DNA of 64,000 nucleotides, from contig JBAIZL010000376.1 in the NCBI GenBank assembly GCA_036971475.1, forward strand, positions 1,583,501-1,647,500, in the 5' to 3' direction. Below are positions 46,854 through 55,792 of the stretch, piece after piece (the first letter of the stretch is position 1; each line of letters opens with the position of its first letter). The notes beneath the pieces are model-generated. The model made no database searches. It was not told the origin of the DNA and saw only the letters and a list, made by a program, of their open reading frames with translations. A program made the position numbers and the translations under genes. The DNA is from Prosapia bicincta. Lineage: Eukaryota; Arthropoda; Insecta; Hemiptera; Cercopidae.

Positions 46854-47608
46854 CCCCCCCCCCCCCAGGCGAAAAACCTATTGAGGTTATCATCGCCTAA
46901 CTAAAGTTAAGTTTTTAAAATAAATATTACATAAAACTAATCAAAGTAAAACAAAATAAATGTTTAAAACTAATTGTAATTATCTAAAACTAAAGAACCT
47001 AAAATTATACAAAATTTAAATATTATTAAATAGATTAAGGTGGCGTAAGAAAGGCGAGGACACGGTCGATAGCCGTGACATCGTCTCTTAAAACCACCTT
47101 TAAAATACCTCGAAGATCGTAAGGTATATATAAATTTGTCAACTCATTACAATCAAGCAGGATATGCTTGATTGTAATATTATTTCTACAAAACGGACAT
47201 AGTGGTGGATCCTCATGCCGCATCAACCATCCATGCGTTAACAAAGAGTGGCCGATGCGAAGTCAAATAACCACCACTTCCTACCTACGATTCGAACGAA
47301 CAGATGTCCTCCATGGTCGGGCGGTATTTTTGATGTCACTCAGCTTGTTTCTATTTACATTTTGCCATTCTTCGTTCCAAACAGAGAATAGTGTAGATTT
47401 AACTTTGGATACAAAATCTGATGCCATCACACGTTGTGTCGATGGCAACATACCTGTAGCTAATTTTGCGCCTTCATCTGCTTTAGTGTTTCCGAATATT
47501 CCACAGTGACCAGGCACCCAGAGAAATGACCCCTCGACACCTCGTAATTGGAGCCTGTGTATAGAGCACAAGATGTCTCCAACTAAAGGGTTCTTAGTGT
47601 ACATTTCC
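46854..47608 (-). mobile_element. Family A copy A11, 5'-truncated, with a poly(C)/poly(G) tail
   Basis: Terminal hairpin, 3' UTR and ORF2 tail to the codons for QEMYTKN (47608). Where every other copy has a T-run next to the hairpin, this one has 13 C (46854-46866), meaning a G-tail on the element strand. ORF2 pieces are frameshifted near 47050 and stopped near 47245. Right flank unrelated. Confidence 0.88.
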
Positions 47609-48780
47609 CGAGCGGTTCTTTAAATAAGCAATATAACCAAAGAAAGGGAAGCTTTACAACATTGTAGTCCTAGAAAACCGGAGTCCAATATAATTCAACC
47701 ACGTATACGTAAACTCAAAACAAAACAGTACAATTCAACAAAAACAACTTTCATCGCGAAAAAACACAAACAAACGCATAAATCAACATGTTTAGTAGTT
47801 TGATTAAATATTTTTATTTGCAAAATTACTTCCAAATCTTTTCAAATAAAACAAAACTCGATTTAAAAATGTCTATCTCTTTTATTTAATTTAAATATAA
47901 TTTGTTATGAATTTTTTAAAGTCGTAAAAATGACAATAATTAAACAATACTGCCAAAATTGAAAATGGATGTTTTCACGATAAAAAAGGTTCTCTACTAG
48001 ATCGCAGCACCAGTACAATTAGTTTCTATTGAGTTTTACACACTGACTTTCAAGTGCCTTTCATCAAACAACACTTCCGACACTTAGCAACAAAGTTCTA
48101 CAAACAGGCTCACGCACATACAACATCAACACTCATTTCCTCACTGGGTAGATATGACCCCACCCACGACGCACACAGACGGCCGCTGTCCTTACTGACC
48201 GCCTAGCTCACACCATACCACCAAAATAAAATATACATACTAATAAATTCTGCTTCACAGTTATGTTCCAGGTGACGCAGGGGCACATCTCCAGGGCCGC
48301 AGCTTAGCCCCAACGGAAGTAATAATTTGATTGCATGCCTTTTCAGTTTCGAGTAGGCAGCAGAAGAAGAGGTGCATGCCATTCCTGCCATAGACTCACT
48401 AACAAGGTATTTGCAAGGGAATACCTCTCCTTATTCCATAGCATAAGGTGATCCAAGCCCCCAGGGTTCCTGCATGATCTGTCGCGGGATTTTTCCTGGC
48501 AGGGTTTCTTTCTTGCCAGGTTTTTTCATCCCGCTCTTAGCGCGACACTTACCGTACTGTTTCATTTCACTATCTCCTGATTCTCCATGGAAAGAGCTTA
48601 TGAGCTTGGTACATGGGCAATCAATCCCGTTTCCTTCATTCGCGGTAGGGATACTAACCGCATGCGCATGTGAGACGGAGGTAGCTCGCTAGAGGTTGGC
48701 TGCCACGAGGGCTGGGCGGGTTTTGGGGGCTCAGACCCGGGTTAAAAAAAACAAAAATAAAAAAAATAATAAAATAAATA
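47609..48780. other. Non-coding stretch of unknown origin
   Basis: No gene is recognised. 48400-48740 is more GC-rich and different in character (inverted pieces 'cctggcagggtttc'/'cttgccaggttttt'), ending in an A-rich run at 48744-48784 next to the pogo B segment. That A-rich border could be the tail of a plus-strand retroelement. Confidence 0.35.
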
Positions 48781-49016
48781 AATAAAGTCTTGTACCTTGA
48801 AACATGTTCCAAGATACGAGATGTTATATTTTTCTTTATTTCATTGCAGATCACAATGCCACGCAGTAAATCTGGAGTAAAAAGGGCGCCTGGCAACCCA
48901 GATGCAATAAGAACCGCTATAGAGGCCGTAAGCTCTTCTTCAGATAAACGGATTTCAATTCGATTTTTTTTTTCCTGGCGAAAAACCTATTGTGGTTATC
49001 ATCGCCAAACAAAATC
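48781..49016 (+). mobile_element. Pogo B locus 2: left segment with hairpin micro-insertion
   Basis: 48781-48963 repeats 32736-32918 (acceptor-like site, then transposase start). Here the ATG at 48856 (MPRSKSGVKRAP) is intact. At 48964-49016 a 53-bp minus-strand family A 3' end (10 T, then the hairpin sequence with several changes) is inserted. GATTTCAATTCGA flanks it at 48951-48963 and 49017-49029, a 13-bp target-site duplication. The insertion preserves the reading frame. The distal end of locus 1 (32349-32735) is absent. Confidence 0.85.
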
Positions 49017-50068
49017 GATTTCAATTCGAGAAGCGTGTAAAGTTTATAACGTTAAACTGGCAACTCTTTCCAGACATTTGGCTTATTTTAAAAAATCTGG
49101 AGAGAAATCATATAAATATAAAACCAATTGTGGTTATCATCGCCAAACAAAATCGATTTCAATTCGAGAAGCGTGTAAAGTTTATAACGTTAAACTGGCA
49201 ACTCTTTCCAGACATTTGGCTTATTTTAAAAAATCTGGAGAGAAATCATATAAATATAAAACCAATTGTGGTTATCATCGAAAAACAAAATCGATTTCAA
49301 TTCGAGAAGCGTGTAAAGTTTATAACGTTAAACTGGCAACTCTTTCCAGACATTTGGCTTATTTTAAAAAATCTGGAGAGAAATCATATAAATATAAAAA
49401 AAATTGTGGTTATCATCGCCAAACAAAATCGATTTCAATTCGAGAAGCGTGTAAAGTTTATAACGTTAAACTGGCAACTCTTTCCAGACATTTGGCTTAT
49501 TTTAAAAAATCTGGAGAGAAATCATATAAATATAAAACCAATTGTGGTTATCATCGCCAAACAAAATCGATTTCAATTCGAGAAGCGTGTAAAGTTTATA
49601 ACGTTAAACTGGCAACTCTTTCCAGACATTTGGCTTATTTTAAAAAATCTGGAGAGAAATCATATAAATATAAAACCAATTGTGGTTATCATCGCCAAAC
49701 AAAATCGATTTCAATTCGAGAAGCGTGTAAAGTTTATAACGTTAAACTGACAACTCTTTCCAGACATTTGGCTTATTTTAAAAAATCTGGAGAGAAATCA
49801 TATAAATATAAAAAAAATTGTGGTTATCATCGCCAAACAAAATCGATTTCAATTCGAGAAGCGTGTAAAGTTTATAACGTTAAACTGGCAACTCTTTCCA
49901 GACATTTGGCTTATTTTAAAAAATCTGGAGAGAAATCATATAAATATAAAACCAATTGTGGTTATCATCGCCAAACAAAATCGATTTCAATTCGAGAAGC
50001 GTGTAAAGTTTATAACGTTAAACTGACAACTCTTTCCAGACATTTGGCTTATTTTAAAAAATCTGGAG

Positions 50069-50074
<6 letters not shown>
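48856..50074 (+). CDS. Poly-HTH reading frame, 5' part (pogo B start plus tandem units)
   Basis: From ATG 48856 the transposase frame passes through the micro-insertion (FFFSWRKTYCGYH) and eight repeats of a 46-residue unit (CGYHRQTKSISIREACKVYN... KSYKYKTN) with no stop. The unit carries the pipsqueak-type helix-turn-helix. Before the family A insertion at 50074 the frame would have joined the block at 55793 to give a protein of roughly 1,640 residues. No evidence of expression exists in the sequence; the open frame may simply follow from a unit length divisible by three. Confidence 0.5.
48989..50074 (+). repeat. 138-bp chimeric tandem repeat, left block (8 units)
   Basis: Units begin at ATTGTG at 48989, 49127 and every 138 bp to 49955; the eighth is cut at 50074 by a family A insertion. 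Each unit holds half of the family A hairpin (GGTTATCATCGCCAAAC), the 13-bp target copy, and the pogo B HTH segment (REACKVYNVKLATLSRHL to SYKYKTN). Units here vary: unit 3 has 'atcgaaaaac', and the junctions before units 4 and 7 read 'aaaaaaaattgtgg'. 138 bp is 46 codons, so the frame is kept. Confidence 0.97.
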
Positions 50075-50106
<32 letters not shown>

Positions 50107-50108
50107 CC

Positions 50109-50140
50109 AGGCGAAAAACCTATTTAGGTTATCATCGCCT
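50109..50140 (-). promoter_or_regulatory. Family A 3'-terminal hairpin (probable RT recognition site)
   Basis: In the RNA sense AGGCGA...AACCU and AGGUU...UCGCCU pair to form an interrupted stem directly before the CC-poly(A) tail. The same 32-base hairpin ends every 3'-complete copy and is the only element part present in the micro-insertions at 11111 and 48964. Recognition of 3' hairpins by the reverse transcriptase is known for several non-LTR elements; for this family it is inferred. Confidence 0.7.
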
Positions 50141-50253
50141 AACTAAAGTTAAGTTTTAAAAATAAATATTACATAAAATTAATCAAAATTAACAAAATAA
50201 ATGTTTAAAACTAATTGTGATTAAAAATTTAAGAACCTAAAATTATAAAAAAT

Positions 50254-53200
50254 TTAAATATTGTTAAATAGATTAAGGTGGCGTAAGAAAGCGAGGACAC
50301 GGTCGATAGCCGTGACATCGTCTCTTAAAGCCACCTTTAAACTACCTCGAAGATCGTAACGTATATACAAATTTTCCAACTTATCACAATCAAGCAGGAT
50401 ATGCTTGATTGTAATATTATTTCTACAAAACGGACATAGTGGTGGATCCTCATGTCGCATCAACCATCCATGCGTTAACAAAGAGTGGCCGATGCGAAGT
50501 CGAGTTACCACCACTTCCTCCCTACGATTCGAACGAACAGATGTCCTCCATGGTCGGACGGTATTTTTGATGTCCCTCAGCTTGTTTCTATTTACATTTT
50601 GCCATTCTTCATTCCAAACAGAGAGTAGTGTAGTTTTAACTTTGCATACAAAATCTGATGCCATCACACGTTGTGTCGATGGCAACATACCTGTAGCTAA
50701 TTTTGCACCTTCATCTGCTTTAGTGTTTCCGAATATTCCACAGTGACCAGGCACCCAGAGAAATGACACCTCGACACCTAGTAATTGGAGCCTGTGTATA
50801 GAGCACAAGATGTCTCCAACTAAAGGGTTCTTAGTGTACATTTCCTGAATAGCCTGGAGAGCACTTTTGGAATCACAACACACAAGATATTTAGATTTTG
50901 CAGACGGAATTGATCTTAAAGCTTGGAAAATTGCATAAAGTTCTGCAGTAAAAACGCTACAGGCTGAGGGCAATCCGTAAGTGAAAGTTTGTCCTTCCAT
51001 ATAAAATGCACAACCTATCCCATTGTCCAGTTTTGAACCGTCTGTGAATATAGTCACAGTATGTTGGTGAGTTTGTTGAATCTGCAAAAACTCCTGACGA
51101 TAAATAATGTCAGGAGTATTGTGTTTTAGGTACATCGACAATGAGAAGTCACATTTTGGCTTTTGCATTGTCCATGGAGGGATGTAGCATGATGTTCGTT
51201 CGAATATAGGTGGATGTTGTAAATTTAGATTGCTAAAAATGCGCAACGTTCTTATTCCGAAAGGAGCAGTTGAACGTTGACGCACGTTGTAACGATCCTC
51301 GAGATAGTTATCAAAAACTGCTTTGAATGCCGGATGTTTAGGTTTACTTCGAAGACCAGTGTAATATGAAATTTGTAGCATTTGACGTCGCATAGAGAGA
51401 GATGGTTCTCCAGCTTCAACTAGAAGGCTGGAGATTGGGCTTGATCTAAAAGCACCAGTAGAAAGTCTAAGGCCAGCGTGATGTATTGAATCCAGGAGTT
51501 TCAGAACCGTAGGTCGAGCAGATGAATAGGCTATACAGCCGTAATCTATGCGCGATCTTACAACGGCGCGATAGAAACGGAGCATACAGGTTCTGTCTGC
51601 TCCCCAATTTGTACCACTTAGAACTCTCAACATATCCAATATCTTGCTGCACCGGGTCCTCAAATCACGCACATGCGGATTCCATGAAAGTCTTTTATCA
51701 AATAAAAGACCCAAAAATCTCACATTATCCGCGGTTTGAAGCCGCGTACCATCAAGATAAAGAATAGGTTCCTGATGTTGCCTGCGACGACTAAATGCTA
51801 TACACTGGGTCTTCGAAGCCGAAAACTTGAAGCCCGTACATTTGGTCCATTCTTGCAATTTATTAATTACTAATTGTAAGGATCTTTCCGCTGTTGCCAT
51901 ACTTCTAGCAGCCATATATATACAAAAATCGTCTACAAACAGGGAACAGTGGACCGGTGGCTGTACGTTTGAAGTGACGCTGTTAATGGCAACAGCAAAC
52001 AGCGTCACACTCAAAACGCCACCCTGTGGTACACCATTCTCTAGTTCGCAACGATTAGAATATATGCCTCCTAGACGTACACGGAAAGTCCTGTTATTCA
52101 AATAATTTTTTATAAAAGCAAGAATGTTACCTTGTATACCCCATGATTTCAATACGTTCAAAATTCCTCTTCTCCATGCCATGTCATATGCCTTCTCAAG
52201 GTCAAAGAAAACAGCTACCAGTGTTTGTCGTAAGATGAAGGCATTCTGTATAGCTGACTCCAACAAAACCAATTGGTCAACTGATGAACGTCCTTGTCTG
52301 GAACCACACTGAACGTTAGAAAGAAGTTTGTTTGTTTCTAGATACCAGACAAGACGACGGTTGACCATCTTCTCCAGTAGTTTGCATAAGCAGCTGGTCA
52401 GAGAGATGGGTCTGTAACTACTGGGATTAGTTTTGTCCTTTCCTTGTTTTAGAAGAGGAATTATTGTCGCTTCTAACCATGCATCGGGAAAGCCGTGCTC
52501 CTCGAATATACGGTTGTATATCCGAAGGAGAACTAGTTTTGCCGACGGTGGTAGATTTTTAATCATGGAGTATACAATATCATCCGGGCCTGGAGCAGAA
52601 TCCTTCGTTGACGAGAGAGCTGACTCTAGTTCGTCGATAGAGAAATCGATATTCAAACAAGAATCTCCAGACAATCCAACGGTGAAAGGTAAGGCTTCCT
52701 CTTTATGTTTGAACACCTGGAAAGCGTCCTTGTATGCAGAAGATGAAGAATGTTTTGAAAACGATAACGCTAGCACATTGGCAATTTCCTCACAGTCCGT
52801 GGTCAAAACACCATCCGAATGCCTTAATGAAATTAATGGCATCGGAACGGAAATGCCACAGACTGATCGTAATTTCTTCCATACTGTAGATGGAGCTGTA
52901 GTTCTTGTAATTGTGCCAATGTACTGCGACCATGATTCTCGTTTACTTTGCCTAAATATTCTCCGTGCTTTCGCACGGAAGATTTTATATTTTTCCAGGT
53001 TTTCACTCGTTGGATGTCTCTTGAACTGGTTCAAAGCTTTTCTCCGTTGACGAAGGATCACAGTGCACTCATTATTCCACCACGGAACAGGTGGTCGTCG
53101 TGGTTTGGATGAGGTTTTCGGAATTGCCTTTCCGGCGGCATTCAAAACGGTTTTTGTAAATGAATTGACAATGTCATCAATGGGAGCCAAGTAATCCACG

Positions 53201-53949
53201 TCCAGTGATTCTAGATCTTGTGAAAATTGTTCCCAGTTGGCTTTTTTCAGGATCCAACGGGGATGTCGAACACAACAGGGTGAGGGGTCACACAAAGAGA
53301 TCTCAATAGGAATGTGGTCGCTACTGTAAAGATCAGGCAATGCTGACCATTTTAGCCTTGTAGCCAAGACAGGACTGCATAATGACAAGTCTACAGCTGT
53401 CCATCCACCTGTTGACGCTGCTAAATGTGTCGGAGAACCGTCATTTAGCAGGTATAAATCCAGTTCCGATCTGATGCTTTCGATCAGATTACCTCGCGGG
53501 TTGCACTCTGGGGAACCCCATGAAACATGGTGGGCATTGAAATCGCCCACTAATAAAAACGGAGTCGGCAACTGATTCATAAGGTCTACAAGATCTCTCT
53601 GTTGCAGGTTGTCACTTGGTGGGAAGTAGACACAACAGAGAGTGAGTTTGTATGGAACAGCTGTTTGAATTGCTACTGCTTGTAAGGGAGTTATTAAGTT
53701 CAGAGAAACGGCGTCGACACAGTCACGGGCTAGAATGGCTACGCCACCTCTAGCTCGATTTTCTGTAACGAAGTCTGATCTGTAAACTGAATACTCCCTT
53801 AGATGGAAATTGTGCGATTCATGAAGATGTGTCTCCTGAATACAAATGTACATAGGGGACACATCTCTTACAATTAATTTGAGATCCTCAATGTGACTTC
53901 TAACACCGTTAATGTTCCACTGAATCACGGTTTGTTTAGGTGTGGACAT
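50254..53949 (-). CDS. A12 ORF2: APE endonuclease, reverse transcriptase, RNase H
   Basis: 1231 aa from ATG 53949. Endonuclease at residues 1-225 (N14, E39, GDFN 135-138, SDH 210-212) nicks the target. Reverse transcriptase at about 450-760 has FFDLEKAYD (581-589), GVPQGG and FVDD (671-674) as the catalytic box, with Val in place of the common Ala. RNase H at about 965-1085 shows D970, E1003, D1026 and D1079. A CPFC...H...C finger (1172-1188) ends the protein. Domain order and RNase H place it in the I-like group of non-LTR elements. Start chosen because it is five bases after the ORF1 stop and conserved in all 5'-complete copies. Intact. Confidence 0.95.
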   Translation of the reverse strand: MSTPKQTVIQWNINGVRSHIEDLKLIVRDVSPMYICIQETHLHESHNFHLREYSVYRSDFVTENRARGGVAILARDCVDAVSLNLITPLQAVAIQTAVPYKLTLCCVYFPPSDNLQQRDLVDLMNQLPTPFLLVGDFNAHHVSWGSPECNPRGNLIESIRSELDLYLLNDGSPTHLAASTGGWTAVDLSLCSPVLATRLKWSALPDLYSSDHIPIEISLCDPSPCCVRHPRWILKKANWEQFSQDLESLDVDYLAPIDDIVNSFTKTVLNAAGKAIPKTSSKPRRPPVPWWNNECTVILRQRRKALNQFKRHPTSENLEKYKIFRAKARRIFRQSKRESWSQYIGTITRTTAPSTVWKKLRSVCGISVPMPLISLRHSDGVLTTDCEEIANVLALSFSKHSSSSAYKDAFQVFKHKEEALPFTVGLSGDSCLNIDFSIDELESALSSTKDSAPGPDDIVYSMIKNLPPSAKLVLLRIYNRIFEEHGFPDAWLEATIIPLLKQGKDKTNPSSYRPISLTSCLCKLLEKMVNRRLVWYLETNKLLSNVQCGSRQGRSSVDQLVLLESAIQNAFILRQTLVAVFFDLEKAYDMAWRRGILNVLKSWGIQGNILAFIKNYLNNRTFRVRLGGIYSNRCELENGVPQGGVLSVTLFAVAINSVTSNVQPPVHCSLFVDDFCIYMAARSMATAERSLQLVINKLQEWTKCTGFKFSASKTQCIAFSRRRQHQEPILYLDGTRLQTADNVRFLGLLFDKRLSWNPHVRDLRTRCSKILDMLRVLSGTNWGADRTCMLRFYRAVVRSRIDYGCIAYSSARPTVLKLLDSIHHAGLRLSTGAFRSSPISSLLVEAGEPSLSMRRQMLQISYYTGLRSKPKHPAFKAVFDNYLEDRYNVRQRSTAPFGIRTLRIFSNLNLQHPPIFERTSCYIPPWTMQKPKCDFSLSMYLKHNTPDIIYRQEFLQIQQTHQHTVTIFTDGSKLDNGIGCAFYMEGQTFTYGLPSACSVFTAELYAIFQALRSIPSAKSKYLVCCDSKSALQAIQEMYTKNPLVGDILCSIHRLQLLGVEVSFLWVPGHCGIFGNTKADEGAKLATGMLPSTQRVMASDFVCKVKTTLLSVWNEEWQNVNRNKLRDIKNTVRPWRTSVRSNRREEVVVTRLRIGHSLLTHGWLMRHEDPPLCPFCRNNITIKHILLDCDKLENLYIRYDLRGSLKVALRDDVTAIDRVLAFLRHLNLFNNI

Positions 53950-53954
53950 TGTAT

Positions 53955-55286
53955 TTAGTGAAATGGATTCACCTGGCTCTCACTGCCGTCATTGACAATT
54001 TGTTGGCCTGGAATGTTGGACGTTCCAGGCAAAGTGTCATCAGAATCCATCACCACTATTGTAGTGGTGGAATCTGAGGAATTTTTTGACTCAGAAGGGG
54101 AGTTAGAAATGATCCTCTTTTGAGTCGCTTTTAATTTTGCACCCACTTTCACAGGTGCAGTTTTGTTGTTATTGTTATTTTTATTACTATTACTCATAGT
54201 TGGAATAGGTTTCACACTTGTCTCTAATAGTGTCTTGCTTCTTCTAACTCTACCAGAGGTATCTGGCAATGGAGATTTCTTCGCACATTCAACATTATTA
54301 TTTAAGTTGGAAACAGAATTTTTCGTCACCAAAGCTAATAGCTGGCTAACGTGCTCCGTGAGAACTTCAATTTTCTTGTTTAGCTCAACGCAGTTGGAAC
54401 ACGACTTCTCAGTGGTGATAGCTGAGGCATAAGATTTCGTTTCAAGTCTAGGTTGAGTTGACTTGAACTTCTTTTTCGCTTCGTGGAAAGATGTTTTGTC
54501 CTTTGCCATTATGCTGAGGATCGCTTTCTCCTCCTTGAACTTTGGGCAGTTAAAGGAGCGAGCAGGGTGATCACCAGCACAGTTTGGGCATTTCGGAGCA
54601 CTTGTGCAAACCTTATCAGTATGGCCTTCAGATGCACACTGTCCGCATACCTCTGGCTTGGAGCAAGAAGAACTTACGTGTCCAAAACGTTGGCATTTAA
54701 AGCACCGGCGTGGATTGGGAACGTAGGGCCTAACAGAAAGCCGTTGATAGCCCGCATATAGGTATTCCGGGATAGATGGTTTCCCGAATGTCAGGATTAA
54801 TGATGTTGTTGGAACTCTCTGACCGTTTTCCATCCTCATAATTCTTACGACATCTGTAACACCTTCAGATTTCAGTTCGGATTTTATTTCGTCCTCATGG
54901 ACATACAAAAGATCCCTGCATGATATTACTCCCTTTGATGAGTTCAAGGTTTTGTGGGGAGCAACCGAAACCTTGACCTGATCAAAGAAGGTCATTTTTA
55001 ATAATAATTGTGACTGCTTCGAATTGCTTGTTTCCAACAGCAGTGTTCCGTTCCGTAACTTCCTTATGGAAGAGACGGGTCCTGCTGCGCATCCAGTTAT
55101 AGCCTTTTGAATTACAAAAGGCGATACTTTAGAAAGATCTTTGCCAGCTTCTGTGCAAGACACAACTAAAAACTTTGGTGATTCTAAAATCATTTCTTTC
55201 CTCGTATTTACTTCTCTAGGCATTTTCGGAGAAACCTCACGACGCCTCTTTACACTACTCTGGTTGGACATTTGTTGGTTTTCCAT
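53955..55286 (-). CDS. A12 ORF1: gag-like CCHC RNA-binding protein
   Basis: 443 aa from MENQQMSNQ. Basic N-terminus (KRRREVS), conserved middle region (KLRNGTLLLE, FFDQVKVSVAP, LILTFGKPSIPEY), three zinc knuckles at C195-C208, C214-C227 and C233-C247, a region FKEEKAILSIMAKDKTSF, a heptad-like ELNKKIEVLTEHVSQLLAL (possible coiled coil near 320-340), and a Ser/Asn/Lys-rich tail ending SQVNPFH. It should package element RNA. The stop TAA is followed by ATACA and the ORF2 ATG, a spacing that suits termination-reinitiation. Confidence 0.93.
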   Translation of the reverse strand: MENQQMSNQSSVKRRREVSPKMPREVNTRKEMILESPKFLVVSCTEAGKDLSKVSPFVIQKAITGCAAGPVSSIRKLRNGTLLLETSNSKQSQLLLKMTFFDQVKVSVAPHKTLNSSKGVISCRDLLYVHEDEIKSELKSEGVTDVVRIMRMENGQRVPTTSLILTFGKPSIPEYLYAGYQRLSVRPYVPNPRRCFKCQRFGHVSSSCSKPEVCGQCASEGHTDKVCTSAPKCPNCAGDHPARSFNCPKFKEEKAILSIMAKDKTSFHEAKKKFKSTQPRLETKSYASAITTEKSCSNCVELNKKIEVLTEHVSQLLALVTKNSVSNLNNNVECAKKSPLPDTSGRVRRSKTLLETSVKPIPTMSNSNKNNNNNKTAPVKVGAKLKATQKRIISNSPSESKNSSDSTTTIVVMDSDDTLPGTSNIPGQQIVNDGSESQVNPFH

Positions 55287-55792
55287 AATTTGTTTTTAAG
55301 CTAACCATCGTGTCAGGCGTTACGGGCGAGACTATGAGAACGGGTACACCCATGGATCACTTTCGATCATTTCCAACCCCCAGAACTCTGGGGCCCAGTT
55401 TCCTCCTTAGCTCGACTGGATGGGCATCAGTCGAGAACTCGTAATACTGTGCACAGGCTCCGACACCTGTGCACCGCGGACACTCCCTGACCAAGGACCG
55501 AAGTGGCTAGCGGACCAGCAACCGCGCATACGTCTTCGGCAGAGCAAGCTCACAGCAGCGTCCCAGACCAGAGTTTGTCAAGCTCTGGACTTTTCAGCAC
55601 TCCCAACGCGCAACGGTTCTGACCAGTCAAAATTCCCTAAGAGAAGGTGTAAGTGTTGAAATGTGTATAGATTGTGTTGGTGTGTGTATGTGTGTGTGTG
55701 TATGCTTTGTGAGTGGTGTAGTGTTAGGCTAGGGTACCGCGAGGGACGCCAAATCCCTCGTAGGTGCGGCTAGTCCACACCCCCCTGCGGGG
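55287..55792 (-). promoter_or_regulatory. A12 5' UTR, structured leader
   Basis: About 506 bp matching the leaders at 27034-27537 and 29620-30126. The 5' terminal ~60 bases fold into GUGCGG/CCGCAC-type and CGAGGGA/UCCCUCG hairpins (one base of the first stem is changed here). A CA-repeat tract and GC-rich inverted repeats such as CCAGAGC/GCUCUGG follow. Likely contains the internal promoter. Confidence 0.6.

Larger units (their letters stand above)
50075..55792 (-). mobile_element. Family A copy A12: full-length, both ORFs open
   Basis: T-run (about 33) and hairpin at the left, structured GC-rich end at the right. ATCTGGAGAGAAAT flanks it at 50061-50074 and 55793-55806; this 14-bp target duplication lies within the 138-bp satellite. 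The order 5' UTR (506 bp), ORF1 (443 aa), 5-bp gap, ORF2 (1231 aa) and 3' UTR (about 147 bp) is complete, with no frameshift or stop found. It is the best candidate source element in the window. Confidence 0.96.
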
